A stretch of 64,000 bases of DNA, taken from contig JAJZQN010000001.1 of the NCBI GenBank assembly GCA_021847605.1, positions 124,001-188,000 on the forward strand, given 5' to 3'. This document shows, piece by piece, positions 26,860 to 35,254 of this stretch (its first letter is position 1; each line of letters opens with the position of its first letter). Origin of the DNA: Pseudomonadota bacterium (GTDB lineage: Bacteria > Pseudomonadota > Alphaproteobacteria > Sphingomonadales > Sphingomonadaceae). Both the position numbers and the translations under genes were made by a program. The notes under the pieces were generated by a model that saw nothing but the letters and a program-made list of their open reading frames with translations, ran no database searches and was not told where the DNA came from.

Positions 26860-27225
26860 ATGTTGCAGGGGGGCGATGCGGGTAAAGGGCGCGCGCGCAG
26901 GTTGAGGCAGGATATGTCTCTGCCCGAAGGCCTGCTTTGGCAGGCTCTTCGGCGTAAACAGGCTGGCTTCAAATTCCGTCGTCAACATCCCTGCGGTTCC
27001 TATGTCGCGGACTTCTACTGTCATGAGGCGCGGCTTGTGATCGAAATTGACGGGGAAGTGCATAATCGGGGCAATGCGCCCATGCGAGACGAACTGCGTG
27101 ATGGCTGGTTTGCGGACAAGGGGTTGATGGTCCTGCGCATTCCCGCTCTCAACATATTGAACGAACCGGACAATGCCGTCACCGCCATCATGGTGTCGGC
27201 TCAAGAAAGAATAGGGGAGGACTAG
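26860..27225 (+). CDS. DUF559 (Vsr-like) endonuclease-domain protein
   Basis: A 121-residue protein with the DUF559 pattern: an Arg-rich lead, LPEGLLWQALRRKQAGFKFR, then VADFYCHEARLVIEIDGEVH containing the Asp and Glu-x-Asp of a PD-(D/E)xK/Vsr-like nuclease core, and VLRIPALNIL near the end. Its function is not known; Vsr relatives nick DNA at mismatches. The gene starts six bases after a large palindromic repeat and splits pntAA from pntAB, which are otherwise adjacent, so it was probably inserted. Its terminal AGGGGAGGA (27213-27221) doubles as the Shine-Dalgarno for pntAB. Confidence 0.85.
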   Translation: MLQGGDAGKGRARRLRQDMSLPEGLLWQALRRKQAGFKFRRQHPCGSYVADFYCHEARLVIEIDGEVHNRGNAPMRDELRDGWFADKGLMVLRIPALNILNEPDNAVTAIMVSAQERIGED

Positions 27226-27226
27226 A

Positions 27227-27511
27227 ATGGACTTCATCTCCATCCTGTCGATTTTCGTGCTGGCGTGCTTCGTCGGCTATTATGTCGTCTGGTCGGTGAC
27301 GCCGGCCCTGCATACGCCGCTGATGGCTGTCACCAACGCCATTTCGTCCGTCATCATCGTCGGCGCGCTGGTCGCATCGGCGGAGGCAGGCAGCATCACC
27401 GCCAAGATATTGGGACTGGCCGCCGTCGTGCTGGCCTCCATCAACATCTTTGGCGGCTTTGCCGTGACCGAACGCATGCTGGCCATGTACAAGAAGAAGG
27501 AGCGCAAGTGA
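27227..27511 (+). CDS. pntAB: NAD(P) transhydrogenase subunit alpha, part 2
   Basis: A 94-residue membrane protein with three predicted helices (about residues 3-22, 28-50 and 57-80), containing FVGYYVVWSVTPALHTPLMA and INIFGGFAVTERMLAM, both typical of the separate domain II alpha part. It forms half of the proton channel. It begins one base after the DUF559 stop codon with AGGGGAGGA upstream, and overlaps pntB by one base. Confidence 0.95.
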   Translation: MDFISILSIFVLACFVGYYVVWSVTPALHTPLMAVTNAISSVIIVGALVASAEAGSITAKILGLAAVVLASINIFGGFAVTERMLAMYKKKERK

Positions 27512-28929
27512 TGCATGAGATCGCTTCTGTCTCGCCGCTCGTGGCCTTTGCCTATCTTGTATCGGGCATTCTCTTCATTCTGGCGTTGCGCGGGCTTTCC
27601 AGTCCCGCGACCAGCCGCCGGGGCAATCGCCTCGGCATGGCGGGCATGGCCATTGCGGTCGGTACGACGCTTTACACCCATGATGTGGTGAGCCTGCCGG
27701 AAATCATCGGCGCCATCATCGTGGGCGGCGGCATCGGTTTCCTGATTGCCCGGCGGATCGAAATGACCGCCATGCCGCAGCTTGTCGCCGCCTTTCACAG
27801 CCTCGTCGGTCTTGCCGCGGTGCTGGTCGGTGCCGCCGCTTTCCTTAATCCCGGCGCGTTCGGCGTGCTGGACTCGGATGGCCTCGACATTCTGAAGAAC
27901 AGCCGCATCGAAATGGGGCTGGGCGTGGCGATCGGCGCGATCACCTTTTCGGGGTCGGTCATCGCCTTCCTGAAACTCAACGGCAATATGTCGGGCAAGC
28001 CGATCATGCTGCCTGGCCGCCACCTGATCAATCTGGGTACGCTGGCGGCGATTTTGGTGCTGGTGTCGCTCTATCACCTCAATACGCCCGCCCTGTTCTG
28101 GACCATCATCGGTCTCAGCTTCGCCATCGGCTTCCTGCTGATCATCCCGATTGGTGGCGCCGACATGCCGGTCGTGGTGTCGATGCTGAACAGCTATTCG
28201 GGCTGGGCGGCGGCGGCGATGGGCTTTACCCTTGGCAATACCGCCATGATCATCACCGGCGCGCTGGTGGGGTCGTCGGGTGCGATCCTGTCCTACATCA
28301 TGTGCAAGGCGATGAACCGCAGCTTCATCAGCGTTATCGCGGGCGGCTTTGGCGCGGAAACCGGCCCGTCCGGTGGTGGCGCGGCGGCCATCGATCGCCC
28401 CTATAAGCGCGGCAGCGCGGAGGATGCGGCCTTCCTGATGAAACAGGCGGACAGCGTCATCATCGTGCCGGGATACGGCATGGCGGTGTCTCAGGCCCAG
28501 CATGCGCTGCGCGAAATGGGCGACCTGCTCAAGAAAGAAGGCGTCAGCGTCAAATATGCGATCCATCCGGTTGCAGGGCGCATGCCCGGCCATATGAACG
28601 TGCTGCTGGCCGAAGCGAACGTCCCCTATGACGAGGTGTTCGAACTGGAGGACATCAACAGCGAATTCGGTCAGGCCGACGTCGCCTTCGTCATCGGTGC
28701 CAACGACGTCACCAACCCGGCGGCCAAGACCGACAAGACCTCGCCCATCTATGGCATGCCCATCCTCGACGTCGCCAACGCCAAGTCGGTGCTGTTCGTG
28801 AAGCGATCCATGGGCGGGGCGGGCTATGCCGGCGTCGACAATGAAGTCTTTTACATGGACAACACCATGATGCTGCTGGCCGACGCGAAGAAGATGGTGG
28901 AGGAAATCGTCAAGGGGCTGGCGCATTAA
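27511..28929 (+). CDS. pntB: NAD(P) transhydrogenase subunit beta
   Basis: A 472-residue protein with about nine membrane helices (residues 1-265), containing RIEMTAMPQLVAAFHSLVGL and NSYSGWAAAAMGFTLGN, and the soluble NADP(H)-binding domain III (about 290-472) with VPGYGMAVSQAQHAL and GANDVTNPAA. It completes the proton-pumping transhydrogenase that makes NADPH. The upstream in-frame codons to 27265 overlap pntAB and do not match the family. The start overlaps the pntAB stop (TGATG-type coupling). Confidence 0.96.
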   Translation: MHEIASVSPLVAFAYLVSGILFILALRGLSSPATSRRGNRLGMAGMAIAVGTTLYTHDVVSLPEIIGAIIVGGGIGFLIARRIEMTAMPQLVAAFHSLVGLAAVLVGAAAFLNPGAFGVLDSDGLDILKNSRIEMGLGVAIGAITFSGSVIAFLKLNGNMSGKPIMLPGRHLINLGTLAAILVLVSLYHLNTPALFWTIIGLSFAIGFLLIIPIGGADMPVVVSMLNSYSGWAAAAMGFTLGNTAMIITGALVGSSGAILSYIMCKAMNRSFISVIAGGFGAETGPSGGGAAAIDRPYKRGSAEDAAFLMKQADSVIIVPGYGMAVSQAQHALREMGDLLKKEGVSVKYAIHPVAGRMPGHMNVLLAEANVPYDEVFELEDINSEFGQADVAFVIGANDVTNPAAKTDKTSPIYGMPILDVANAKSVLFVKRSMGGAGYAGVDNEVFYMDNTMMLLADAKKMVEEIVKGLAH

Positions 28930-28949
28930 GCGATAGGCTGACCCAACTT

Positions 28950-29029
28950 CCGTTCGCCCTAAGCTTGTCGAAGGGCCATTCTTCCGTAAAAGGGGCAGGA
29001 CGGGGCTTCGACAGGCTCAGCCCGAACGG
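28950..29029. repeat. Pair of inverted REP-like repeats
   Basis: CGTTCGCCCTAAGCTTGTCG, extended by AAGGGCC (28951-28977), faces an inverted copy, GGGCTTCGACAGGCTCAGCC plus CGAACGG (29003-29029). Each is an imperfect palindrome of the TTCG-CCTGAGC-TTGTCGAA kind that is abundant between genes in many proteobacteria. A third copy is at 60799-60824 in this window. The pair can fold as a long hairpin after pntB and may stop transcription or stabilise mRNA. Confidence 0.75.
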
Positions 29030-29070
29030 GGCTGGGCAGACATATCATCGCCCCGGTAAACGGGAGCGAT

Positions 29071-29760
29071 ATGCGTAAACTTGGTCTGATTGGTGGTCTC
29101 AGCTGGACGTCCACCGCCCGCTATTATGAGATCATCAACAAGGCCGTGCATCGCGCGCTGGGCGGACAGCATAGTGCGCCGCTGCTGATCGACAGTCTCG
29201 ATTTCGCCGAAGTCGCCCGCTGTGCTTCGGTGCAGGACTGGGATTGCGCCGCAGGGCAGCTCATCGCTTCGGCCCGCCGGCTGGAACAGGCGGGGGCGGG
29301 CAGCATCCTCATCTGCGCCAACTCCATGCACCGCGTCTATGATCAGGTGCAGGCCGAAGTCGGCATCCCCATCATCCATATCGCCGAAGTGGTGGGGGAT
29401 CAGATGCAGGCCGACGGCATCGAAAAGGCCGCGTTGATCGGCACGCGCAACGTCATGACCGAGAAATATTATCGCCAGCGTCTGGTCGCCCATGGCGTGT
29501 CACTGATCCCGGCGGACATGGAACTGGCCGACCGGATCGATCGCATCGTCTATGACGAACTGACCGTGGGCAAGGTCAGCAAGGAATCCGAACGCTATAT
29601 GAAGTCGGAACTGACCGACATCGCCAAGGAAGATGTGCAGGCGGTCGTGCTGGCCTGCACCGAACTGGAAATGATCGTCGATGTGAAGGCCAATGTGCTG
29701 CCCATCTACGATTGCACCGGCATCCATGCCAAGGCGGGCGTGGACTTCATTCTGGGCTGA
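29071..29760 (+). CDS. Aspartate/glutamate racemase-family protein
   Basis: A 229-residue protein of the Asp/Glu/hydantoin racemase fold. It starts MRKLGLIGGLSWTSTARYYE, has ICANSMHRVYDQVQ in the first catalytic loop and VVLACTELEMI in the second. In two-base racemases a Cys (Thr in E. coli YgeA) sits directly before the Asn of the first loop; here it is Ala, with a Cys one residue earlier. The second catalytic Cys is intact. It may be a one-sided racemase or isomerase, or act on another substrate. It is a single gene flanked by repeats on both sides. Confidence 0.82.
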   Translation: MRKLGLIGGLSWTSTARYYEIINKAVHRALGGQHSAPLLIDSLDFAEVARCASVQDWDCAAGQLIASARRLEQAGAGSILICANSMHRVYDQVQAEVGIPIIHIAEVVGDQMQADGIEKAALIGTRNVMTEKYYRQRLVAHGVSLIPADMELADRIDRIVYDELTVGKVSKESERYMKSELTDIAKEDVQAVVLACTELEMIVDVKANVLPIYDCTGIHAKAGVDFILG

Positions 29761-29820
29761 ACTGAAGGGGGGATATGGACAGGCGGGGTCACAGGCCAGC
29801 CCCAATCCCAGCCCTGTCCG

Positions 29821-29882
29821 TTCGTTTCGAGCGAAGTCGAGAAACGGATCAAGCTGGTTTCTCGACCATGTTCGAAATGAAA
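29821..29882. repeat. Second REP-like repeat pair
   Basis: TTCGTTTCGAGCGAAGTCGA plus GAAACGG (29821-29847) is followed by a degenerate inverted partner GTTTCTCGACCATGTTCGAA (29857-29876). The first is a clear imperfect palindrome of the TTTCTCGACTTCGCTCGAAA type, distinct from the family at 28950. It lies between the racemase gene and the convergent GntR regulator and may act as a bidirectional terminator. Confidence 0.65.
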
Positions 29883-29894
29883 TGGGAATAGGCC

Positions 29895-30641
29895 TCACTC
29901 GCCCGGTTCGTTGAGCGCAATATCCATGTCGGCCAGCGCCAGCCGCAACAATTCCGCCATGGTCGTGCGCGCCGCGGCCGTATCGCGTGCGGCAATCGCC
30001 TGAAACACGGCGCGATGGTCGGGCAGGGGGTCGCGCGGCATCAACCGTTTGCGATGCTTGAACGTGGTTGTCCAACTGACCGCCGCGCCGACCGAACTGG
30101 CCAGCGCCTCCAGCGCGTCATTATGGGTCGCGGCCAATATCGCATGGTGGAACCGCTGGTCGGCGGCGCGTCCGTCGGGCGTGGACAGGCCGAACCGGCC
30201 CATATCGGCCAGCGCCGCCTCCATCGTCGCAATCTGTTCGTCGGTGCGGCGTCGCGCGGCGAATTCGGCGGCGGCAGGCTCTATCACGCCGCGCAGTTCG
30301 AACAGGTCGCGGATGAAATTGGCGTCGGGTTCCCCGGCGAACATCCATGCCAGCATTTCGGGGTCCAGCACGTTCCACCGGCTGCGCGGCAGGACGCGGG
30401 TGCCGGCCTTGGGGCGGCTTTCCAGCATCCCCTTGGCAATCAGGATGCGGACCGCCTCGCGATAGGCGGTGCGCGATACGCCCAGCCGTTCGGACGCCTC
30501 GATCTCACCCTCGAACAGGTCGCCGGGTTTATGGCGGCCGGTCAATATGGCTGTGCCCAGATCGCGGGCAATCGCCTGATGGATGCGGAGCGCGCCTTCT
30601 TCCGGTCCGAAGGGTCCGTCCTTGCGCGCGCTCCCCATCAT
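29895..30641 (-). CDS. FadR-type GntR regulator of the sugar-acid operon
   Basis: A 248-residue regulator with an N-terminal GntR winged helix (about residues 15-85, including GEIEASERLGVSRTAYREAV) and a C-terminal FCD all-helical effector domain (about 100-235; LFELRGVIEPAAAEFAARR is typical). It is the last gene of the operon with sugar dehydrogenase, aldehyde dehydrogenase and sugar-acid dehydratase, so it probably represses it and responds to a sugar acid or keto-acid intermediate. Confidence 0.9.
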   Translation of the reverse strand: MMGSARKDGPFGPEEGALRIHQAIARDLGTAILTGRHKPGDLFEGEIEASERLGVSRTAYREAVRILIAKGMLESRPKAGTRVLPRSRWNVLDPEMLAWMFAGEPDANFIRDLFELRGVIEPAAAEFAARRRTDEQIATMEAALADMGRFGLSTPDGRAADQRFHHAILAATHNDALEALASSVGAAVSWTTTFKHRKRLMPRDPLPDHRAVFQAIAARDTAAARTTMAELLRLALADMDIALNEPGE

Positions 30642-30656
30642 TTTTCCCCTTGGATG

Positions 30657-31580
30657 TCAGTCCTCAAACGCAGCCGTAGGGCAATGCCGTCCGCAAAGAA
30701 AGGCATCGGCCACCAGACGCAGCGGCGCGGTGTCGGCATCGATGGCTCCGGCGGCCACCAGATCGACGAAACGACGATACATGGTGGGATATTCCTCGTC
30801 CGGCGCCTTCATTTGCACTTCGCCGTCCAGACGCAGGGTGTTGCCACCCTCCGACAGGAGCAGGCTGCCATTTTTCGCCTCGACCGCGATGTCCCATGTC
30901 TGCGGCCCGGTCTGGCGCCAGTCGAACACGGTGTCGATCGGCGCGCCCGAAGCGGTCGCCATCGACAGGGTGGCACCGATCGGCGCCTGCTTGTTCGACG
31001 GCACTTCCAGATCCGCCGACAGGACGGTGATCGGTTCGGCGACGATTTCGGTCAGGATCGACAGGGCGTTGATGCCCGGATCGAACACGCCAAAGCCGCC
31101 CGCTTCCCAGATCCAGGGCTGGCCCGGATGCCAGTGCCGCACATCTTCGCGCCACTGGATGGAAATGCGCTCGACCGTGCGATCTGCCATCCAAGCCTTG
31201 GCCTGCGCCACGGCGGCGGCATAGCGGCTATGCCAGCTGGCATAGAGCGTGACGCCCTGCGCCTTCGCCAGCGCAGTCAGCGCGTCCACTTCGGACACGG
31301 TGGCGCCCGGCGGCTTTTCAAGGAACACATGTTTCCCCGCCAGCAGCGCCTGCCGCGCGGCGGCATAGCGGACCTGCGGCGGCTGGCACAGGATGACGGC
31401 ATCCAGTTGGCTTTCGCCCGCCAGCATCGCGCCGAGGTCGGGGTAATTATTCACCCCGTCCCCCTGCGCGTTGCGGCTGGCGACGGCGACCAGATCGATG
31501 CCGTCCACCTGCGCGATCGCGGGCAGATGCTGGTCGCGCGCGATCTTGCCGAGGCCTACCAGACCTGCCCTGATCGTCAT
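30657..31580 (-). CDS. Gfo/Idh/MocA sugar dehydrogenase (galactose/arabinose 1-dehydrogenase type)
   Basis: A 307-residue oxidoreductase with a Rossmann N-terminus (RAGLVGLGKIARDQHLPAIA) and the family motif FLEKPPGATVSE. The GKIARDQH and LAGKH-EKPP segments match D-galactose 1-dehydrogenase and L-arabinose 1-dehydrogenase, enzymes of about 305 residues that share activity on both sugars. It would oxidise the sugar to its lactone with NAD(P). It overlaps the aldehyde dehydrogenase gene by four bases, and neighbours carry out the next pathway steps. Confidence 0.85.
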   Translation of the reverse strand: MTIRAGLVGLGKIARDQHLPAIAQVDGIDLVAVASRNAQGDGVNNYPDLGAMLAGESQLDAVILCQPPQVRYAAARQALLAGKHVFLEKPPGATVSEVDALTALAKAQGVTLYASWHSRYAAAVAQAKAWMADRTVERISIQWREDVRHWHPGQPWIWEAGGFGVFDPGINALSILTEIVAEPITVLSADLEVPSNKQAPIGATLSMATASGAPIDTVFDWRQTGPQTWDIAVEAKNGSLLLSEGGNTLRLDGEVQMKAPDEEYPTMYRRFVDLVAAGAIDADTAPLRLVADAFLCGRHCPTAAFED

Positions 31581-33154
31581 GCGGACGCTTCCAGCTTGCC
31601 TTCCATACGGCGCGTCAGACCCCAGGGGTTGGCGGCCTGAAGCGCGGGCGGCAGCAGCGCATCGGGAACGTCCTGATAGCAGACGGGACGCAGGAAGCGC
31701 ATCATCGCCAGCGTGCCGACCGACGTGGTGCGGCCGTCCGACGTCGACGGGAAGGGACCGCCATGGACCATGGCATGGGTCACTTCGACGCCGGTGGGCC
31801 AGCCGTTGGTCAGGATGCGGCCGACCTTGCGGGCGAGCGTGGGCAGCAGGGCGGCGGCATCGGCTTCGTCGCCGTCCGCCATCTGGAGCGTGGCGGTCAG
31901 CTGGCCTTCCAGATCGGCGATGGTCTTGACGACTTCCTCGATGCTGGAGCAGCGGATCAGCACCGACGAGGAGCCGAACACTTCGTCCGCCAGCTGCGGA
32001 TTGGCGAAGAAGTTGGCGCTGTCGGTCGAGAAGAACGCGGCCTGACCACGGTTGACGCCTTCCGGTTCGGTGCCGCGGGCGACGGTGGTGACGCCTTCTG
32101 CACCGGCGATGGCGGCGACGCCCTTTTCATAGGCGGCGTGGATGCCCGGCGTCAGCATGACCTGCGGCGCGGCACCCGACATGGCAGCAGCGGCCGAGGC
32201 GACGAACGTGTCGAGATCCGGGCCGTCGAGCGCGATGACAAGGCCGGGGTTGGTGCAGAACTGGCCCGAACCCATGGTCAGCGAACCGACGAAGGCGGCG
32301 CCCATCGCTTCGGCGCGGGCGGCGAGCGCGGCGGGCAGAAGGACGACGGGGTTGATCGACGACATTTCCGAATAGACCGGGATCGGCTCTTCACGGCCGG
32401 CTGCGATCTTCATGAGCGCAATGCCGCCGCCGCGCGATCCGGTGAAGCCGACCGCCTTGATGCGGGCGTCGGATACCAGCGCGCCGCCCAGGTCATTGGT
32501 GGTGCCGGGCAGGTAGGAGAAGACGCCTTCATGCAGGCCGCTGGCCTTGACCGCTGCTGCAATGGCTCGGGCGACCAGTTCGCCGGTGCCGGGGTGGGCG
32601 GGGTGGCCCTTCACCACGACGGGGCTGCCGGCGGCGAAGGCCGATGCGGTGTCACCGCCCGCCACCGAGAAGGCGAGCGGGAAGTTGGATGCGCCGAACA
32701 CGGCGACCGGGCCGAGCGACTGGTTGACGCGGCGCAGGTCGCTGCGTGGCAGCGGCGCGCGGTCGGGCAGCGCCTTGTCGATGGTGGCGTCCAGCCAGTC
32801 GCCCTGACGCACATAGCTGGCGAACAGGCGAAGCTGACCGACGGTGCGGCCGCGCTCACCCTCCAGACGGGGTCGGGGCAAGCCGGATTCGGCCATGGCG
32901 GTTTCGATCAGCAGGTCGCCGATGGCGACGATCTGGTCCGCGACCGCTTCCAGGAAGCTGGCGCGGGCGTCGGGGCTGAGCGTCGAAAAGCTCTCGAACG
33001 CGGCGTCGGCCAATGCGGCCGCATCGGCGACGTCAGCGGGCGAGGCGTTGGAAAAGGCGACATCGCCCTTGGCGCCGGTGGCGGGGTGGACGGCGTAGAA
33101 AGGCTCGCCGCCGCTGCGCTCGCTCGCGCCGATCAGGATGGATCCGTTGAACAT
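31577..33154 (-). CDS. 2,5-dioxopentanoate (alpha-ketoglutaric semialdehyde) dehydrogenase
   Basis: A 525-residue NAD(P)-dependent aldehyde dehydrogenase. VFGASNFPLAFSVAGGDTAS is the cofactor region, YSEMSSINPVVLLP holds the general-base Glu in the form (E-M-x-S-I-N-P) characteristic of the ketoglutaric semialdehyde group, and GSGQFCTNPGLV has the catalytic Cys. It would convert 2,5-dioxopentanoate from pentonate breakdown to 2-oxoglutarate. Operon position after an IlvD/Edd dehydratase and before a sugar dehydrogenase supports this. Confidence 0.88.
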   Translation of the reverse strand: MFNGSILIGASERSGGEPFYAVHPATGAKGDVAFSNASPADVADAAALADAAFESFSTLSPDARASFLEAVADQIVAIGDLLIETAMAESGLPRPRLEGERGRTVGQLRLFASYVRQGDWLDATIDKALPDRAPLPRSDLRRVNQSLGPVAVFGASNFPLAFSVAGGDTASAFAAGSPVVVKGHPAHPGTGELVARAIAAAVKASGLHEGVFSYLPGTTNDLGGALVSDARIKAVGFTGSRGGGIALMKIAAGREEPIPVYSEMSSINPVVLLPAALAARAEAMGAAFVGSLTMGSGQFCTNPGLVIALDGPDLDTFVASAAAAMSGAAPQVMLTPGIHAAYEKGVAAIAGAEGVTTVARGTEPEGVNRGQAAFFSTDSANFFANPQLADEVFGSSSVLIRCSSIEEVVKTIADLEGQLTATLQMADGDEADAAALLPTLARKVGRILTNGWPTGVEVTHAMVHGGPFPSTSDGRTTSVGTLAMMRFLRPVCYQDVPDALLPPALQAANPWGLTRRMEGKLEASA

Positions 33155-33199
33155 GGCTGTCTCCAGAATAGGGGTTAGGGATGTCTGGCTAGACGGTCA

Positions 33200-33228
33200 T
33201 GCCGAAAAGGGTTGACCCTTTTGCGGCA
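33200..33228. other. Near-perfect hairpin upstream of the aldehyde dehydrogenase gene
   Basis: TGCCGAAAAGGGT (33200-33212) and ACCCTTTTGCGGCA (33215-33228) are complementary except for one bulged base, with a two-base loop. It lies in the 161-bp spacer between the dehydratase and aldehyde dehydrogenase genes, upstream of the latter on the minus strand. It could be a regulator's operator, an mRNA processing hairpin or part of a secondary promoter. Confidence 0.5.
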
Positions 33229-33250
33229 CGATCAATGCGTATTTCGAAAT

Positions 33251-33316
33251 GAAAGGAGGCGGTGGTTCAGATAGAGAGCCGCCGCCCCCTTTCAATCCCG
33301 GGAACAAGGCCGGGAT
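33251..33316 (-). terminator. Two stacked hairpins after the sugar-acid dehydratase gene
   Basis: ATCCCGG (33295-33301) pairs with CCGGGAT (33310-33316) right at the dehydratase stop, and GAAAGGAGGCGG (33251-33262) pairs with CCGCCCCCTTTC (33282-33293) with one mismatch. On the minus strand the second hairpin is followed by a weak T-containing stretch. They may partly end the dehydratase transcript, so the downstream genes could have lower expression or their own promoter. Confidence 0.5.
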
Positions 33317-35118
33317 TAATGATTATCGCGCGGCAGGCCCATGGTCTGGGCGATGCGCTGATATTTCTCCGCGCCCTCCAGAATGGCGCCGGTGTTCATC
33401 TGGCCGACGACCGAACGCTGAATTTCCTGCCACGGCGTCTGCGACGCGGGATATTTGAACCCGCCTTCGGCTACCAGCTTGGTGCGGCGTGCTTCCAGTT
33501 CCTCGTCGGAAATCAGGACGTTCACGACACCCTTCTTCAGGTCCATGCGTACCCGATCGCCGGTTTCCAGCAGGGCAAGGCCACCCATCGCCGCCGCTTC
33601 GGGCGAGGCGTTCAGGATCGACGGGCTGCCCGATGTGCCGGACTGACGGCCATCGCCGATGCAGGGCAGGGCCGATACGCCTTCGGTGATGAGGTAGGCG
33701 GGCGGACGCATGTTCACGACTTCGGCCGCGCCGGGATAGCCGATCGGGCCGGCGCCGCGCATGAACATCAGCGTATCGGGCGTGATGCCGACCGACGGAT
33801 CGTCGATGCGGTGGTGATAATCTTCCGGGCCATCGAACACGACGGCCGGGCCTTCGAACGCTTCGGGATCGTCGGGGTTCGACAGGTAACGCAGGCGGAA
33901 TTCTTCACTGATGACGCTCGTCTTCATGACGGCGGCATCGAACAGATTGCCCGACAGGACCAGGAAGCCGGCTTCCTCCTTCATCGGCTGGTTGAACGGA
34001 CGGATGACCTTTTCATCCTCGATCTCCACGCCCTTGCAATTTTCGCCCATGGTCTTGCCATTGACGGTCATCGCGCCTTCCTTGATCAGACCCTGGTCGA
34101 TCAACTGGCTGATGACGGCGGGCAGGCCGCCTGCGCGATAATAGTCTTCGCCCAGATATTCGCCGGCCGGCTGCATGTTGACCAGCAGGGGAACCTTGTG
34201 GCCGACGGTTTCCCAATCCTTGAGCGGCAGGTCGACGCCCATGTGGCGTGCGATCGCGCTCAGGTGGATCGGCGCATTGGTCGAACCGCCGATGGCCGAA
34301 TTGGCGACGATGGCGTTGTGGAAGGCGTCGAGCGTCATGATGTCGGACGGCTTCAGGTCTTCATGCACCATTTCCACGATGCGCTTGCCGGTGCGATAGG
34401 CGGCTTCCTGACGGTCGCGATAGGGGGCGGGGATCGCCGCGCTGCCGGGCAGCATCATGCCCAGCGCTTCGGCCAGTGCGTTCATGGTGCTGGCGGTGCC
34501 CATGGTGTTGCAGAAGCCGGTCGAGGGAGCCGACGACGCCACCAGCTTGATGAAGCCTTCATCGTCGATCTTGCCGGCGGCCAGCAACTGGCGGCCATGC
34601 CATACGATGGTGCCGGAACCGGTGCGCTCACCCTTGTGCCAGCCGTTCAGCATCGGGCCGACCGACAAAGCGATGGCGGGGATGTTGACGGTGGCGGCCG
34701 CCATCAGCAGCGCCGGGGTGGTCTTGTCGCAACCGCTGGTCAGGATCACGCCGTCGAGCGGATAACCATACATGGCTTCGACCAGACCCAGATAGGCGAG
34801 GTTGCGGTCAAGGCCGGCGGTCGGGCGCTTGCCGGTTTCCTGAATCGGGTGAACCGGGAATTCCAGCGCAATGCCGCCCATTTCGCGAATGCCTTCGCGC
34901 ATGCGTTCGGCCAGAACGAGGTGATGGCGGTTGCAGGGGCTAAGGTCGCTGCCGGTCTGGGCGATGCCGATGATCGGCTTGCCACTGCGCAGTTCCTCCA
35001 GGCTCAGGCCGAAGTTCAGATAGCGCTCCAGATAGAGCGACGTCATGTCGATATTGTCTGGGTTGTCGAACCAGGCGCGGCTGCGCAGCTTCGGGGCGGG
35101 CTTGGACGAATCGCTCAT
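33316..35118 (-). CDS. IlvD/Edd-family sugar-acid dehydratase (L-arabinonate/galactonate type)
   Basis: A 600-residue iron-sulfur dehydratase. The cluster cysteines are in [21 protein letters not shown] and [11 protein letters not shown], and [10 protein letters not shown] and [20 protein letters not shown] are family motifs. The N-terminus [20 protein letters not shown] is characteristic of pentonate dehydratases rather than of IlvD or Edd proper. It would dehydrate L-arabinonate, D-galactonate or a related acid to the 2-keto-3-deoxy acid. The frame opens at 35145, but ATG 35118 fits better. It is the first gene of the minus-strand operon and divergent from dgoK. Confidence 0.9.
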   Translation of the reverse strand: MSDSSKPAPKLRSRAWFDNPDNIDMTSLYLERYLNFGLSLEELRSGKPIIGIAQTGSDLSPCNRHHLVLAERMREGIREMGGIALEFPVHPIQETGKRPTAGLDRNLAYLGLVEAMYGYPLDGVILTSGCDKTTPALLMAAATVNIPAIALSVGPMLNGWHKGERTGSGTIVWHGRQLLAAGKIDDEGFIKLVASSAPSTGFCNTMGTASTMNALAEALGMMLPGSAAIPAPYRDRQEAAYRTGKRIVEMVHEDLKPSDIMTLDAFHNAIVANSAIGGSTNAPIHLSAIARHMGVDLPLKDWETVGHKVPLLVNMQPAGEYLGEDYYRAGGLPAVISQLIDQGLIKEGAMTVNGKTMGENCKGVEIEDEKVIRPFNQPMKEEAGFLVLSGNLFDAAVMKTSVISEEFRLRYLSNPDDPEAFEGPAVVFDGPEDYHHRIDDPSVGITPDTLMFMRGAGPIGYPGAAEVVNMRPPAYLITEGVSALPCIGDGRQSGTSGSPSILNASPEAAAMGGLALLETGDRVRMDLKKGVVNVLISDEELEARRTKLVAEGGFKYPASQTPWQEIQRSVVGQMNTGAILEGAEKYQRIAQTMGLPRDNH

Positions 35119-35254
35119 GGGGCATCCTGACGCTAAAATGGGCATGGCGCGTTGACGCGCTCGCCATCCTGATATACTCAGACAAATAATATTTCAAGCG
35201 GTGGTTTAGAGGTTTTGTGAGCGCTACCATTAATTTTTTCCGCTACGCTCACCC
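35119..35254. promoter_or_regulatory. Shared control region of the sugar-acid operons, with a LacI-type operator
   Basis: The 136-bp divergent spacer contains TGTGAGCGCTACCA (35216-35229), a near-palindrome around AGCGCT of the kind bound by LacI-family regulators. GTGAGCG (35217-35223) is also an inverted repeat of CGCTCAC (35246-35252) next to the dgoK start. On the minus strand TTGAAA (35192-35197) and TATATC (35171-35176) are a possible promoter for the dehydratase operon, with short spacing. The local regulator is GntR-type, so a second regulator elsewhere may act here. Confidence 0.5.

Noticed and set aside
26785..27243. A minus-strand frame across the DUF559 gene and palindrome
   Set aside because: The plus-strand DUF559 pattern is clear, and the reverse frame is a shadow of it and of the repeat.
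33262..35130. A 622-codon plus-strand frame
   Set aside because: Antisense to the IlvD/Edd dehydratase, whose cluster cysteines and family motifs are intact.
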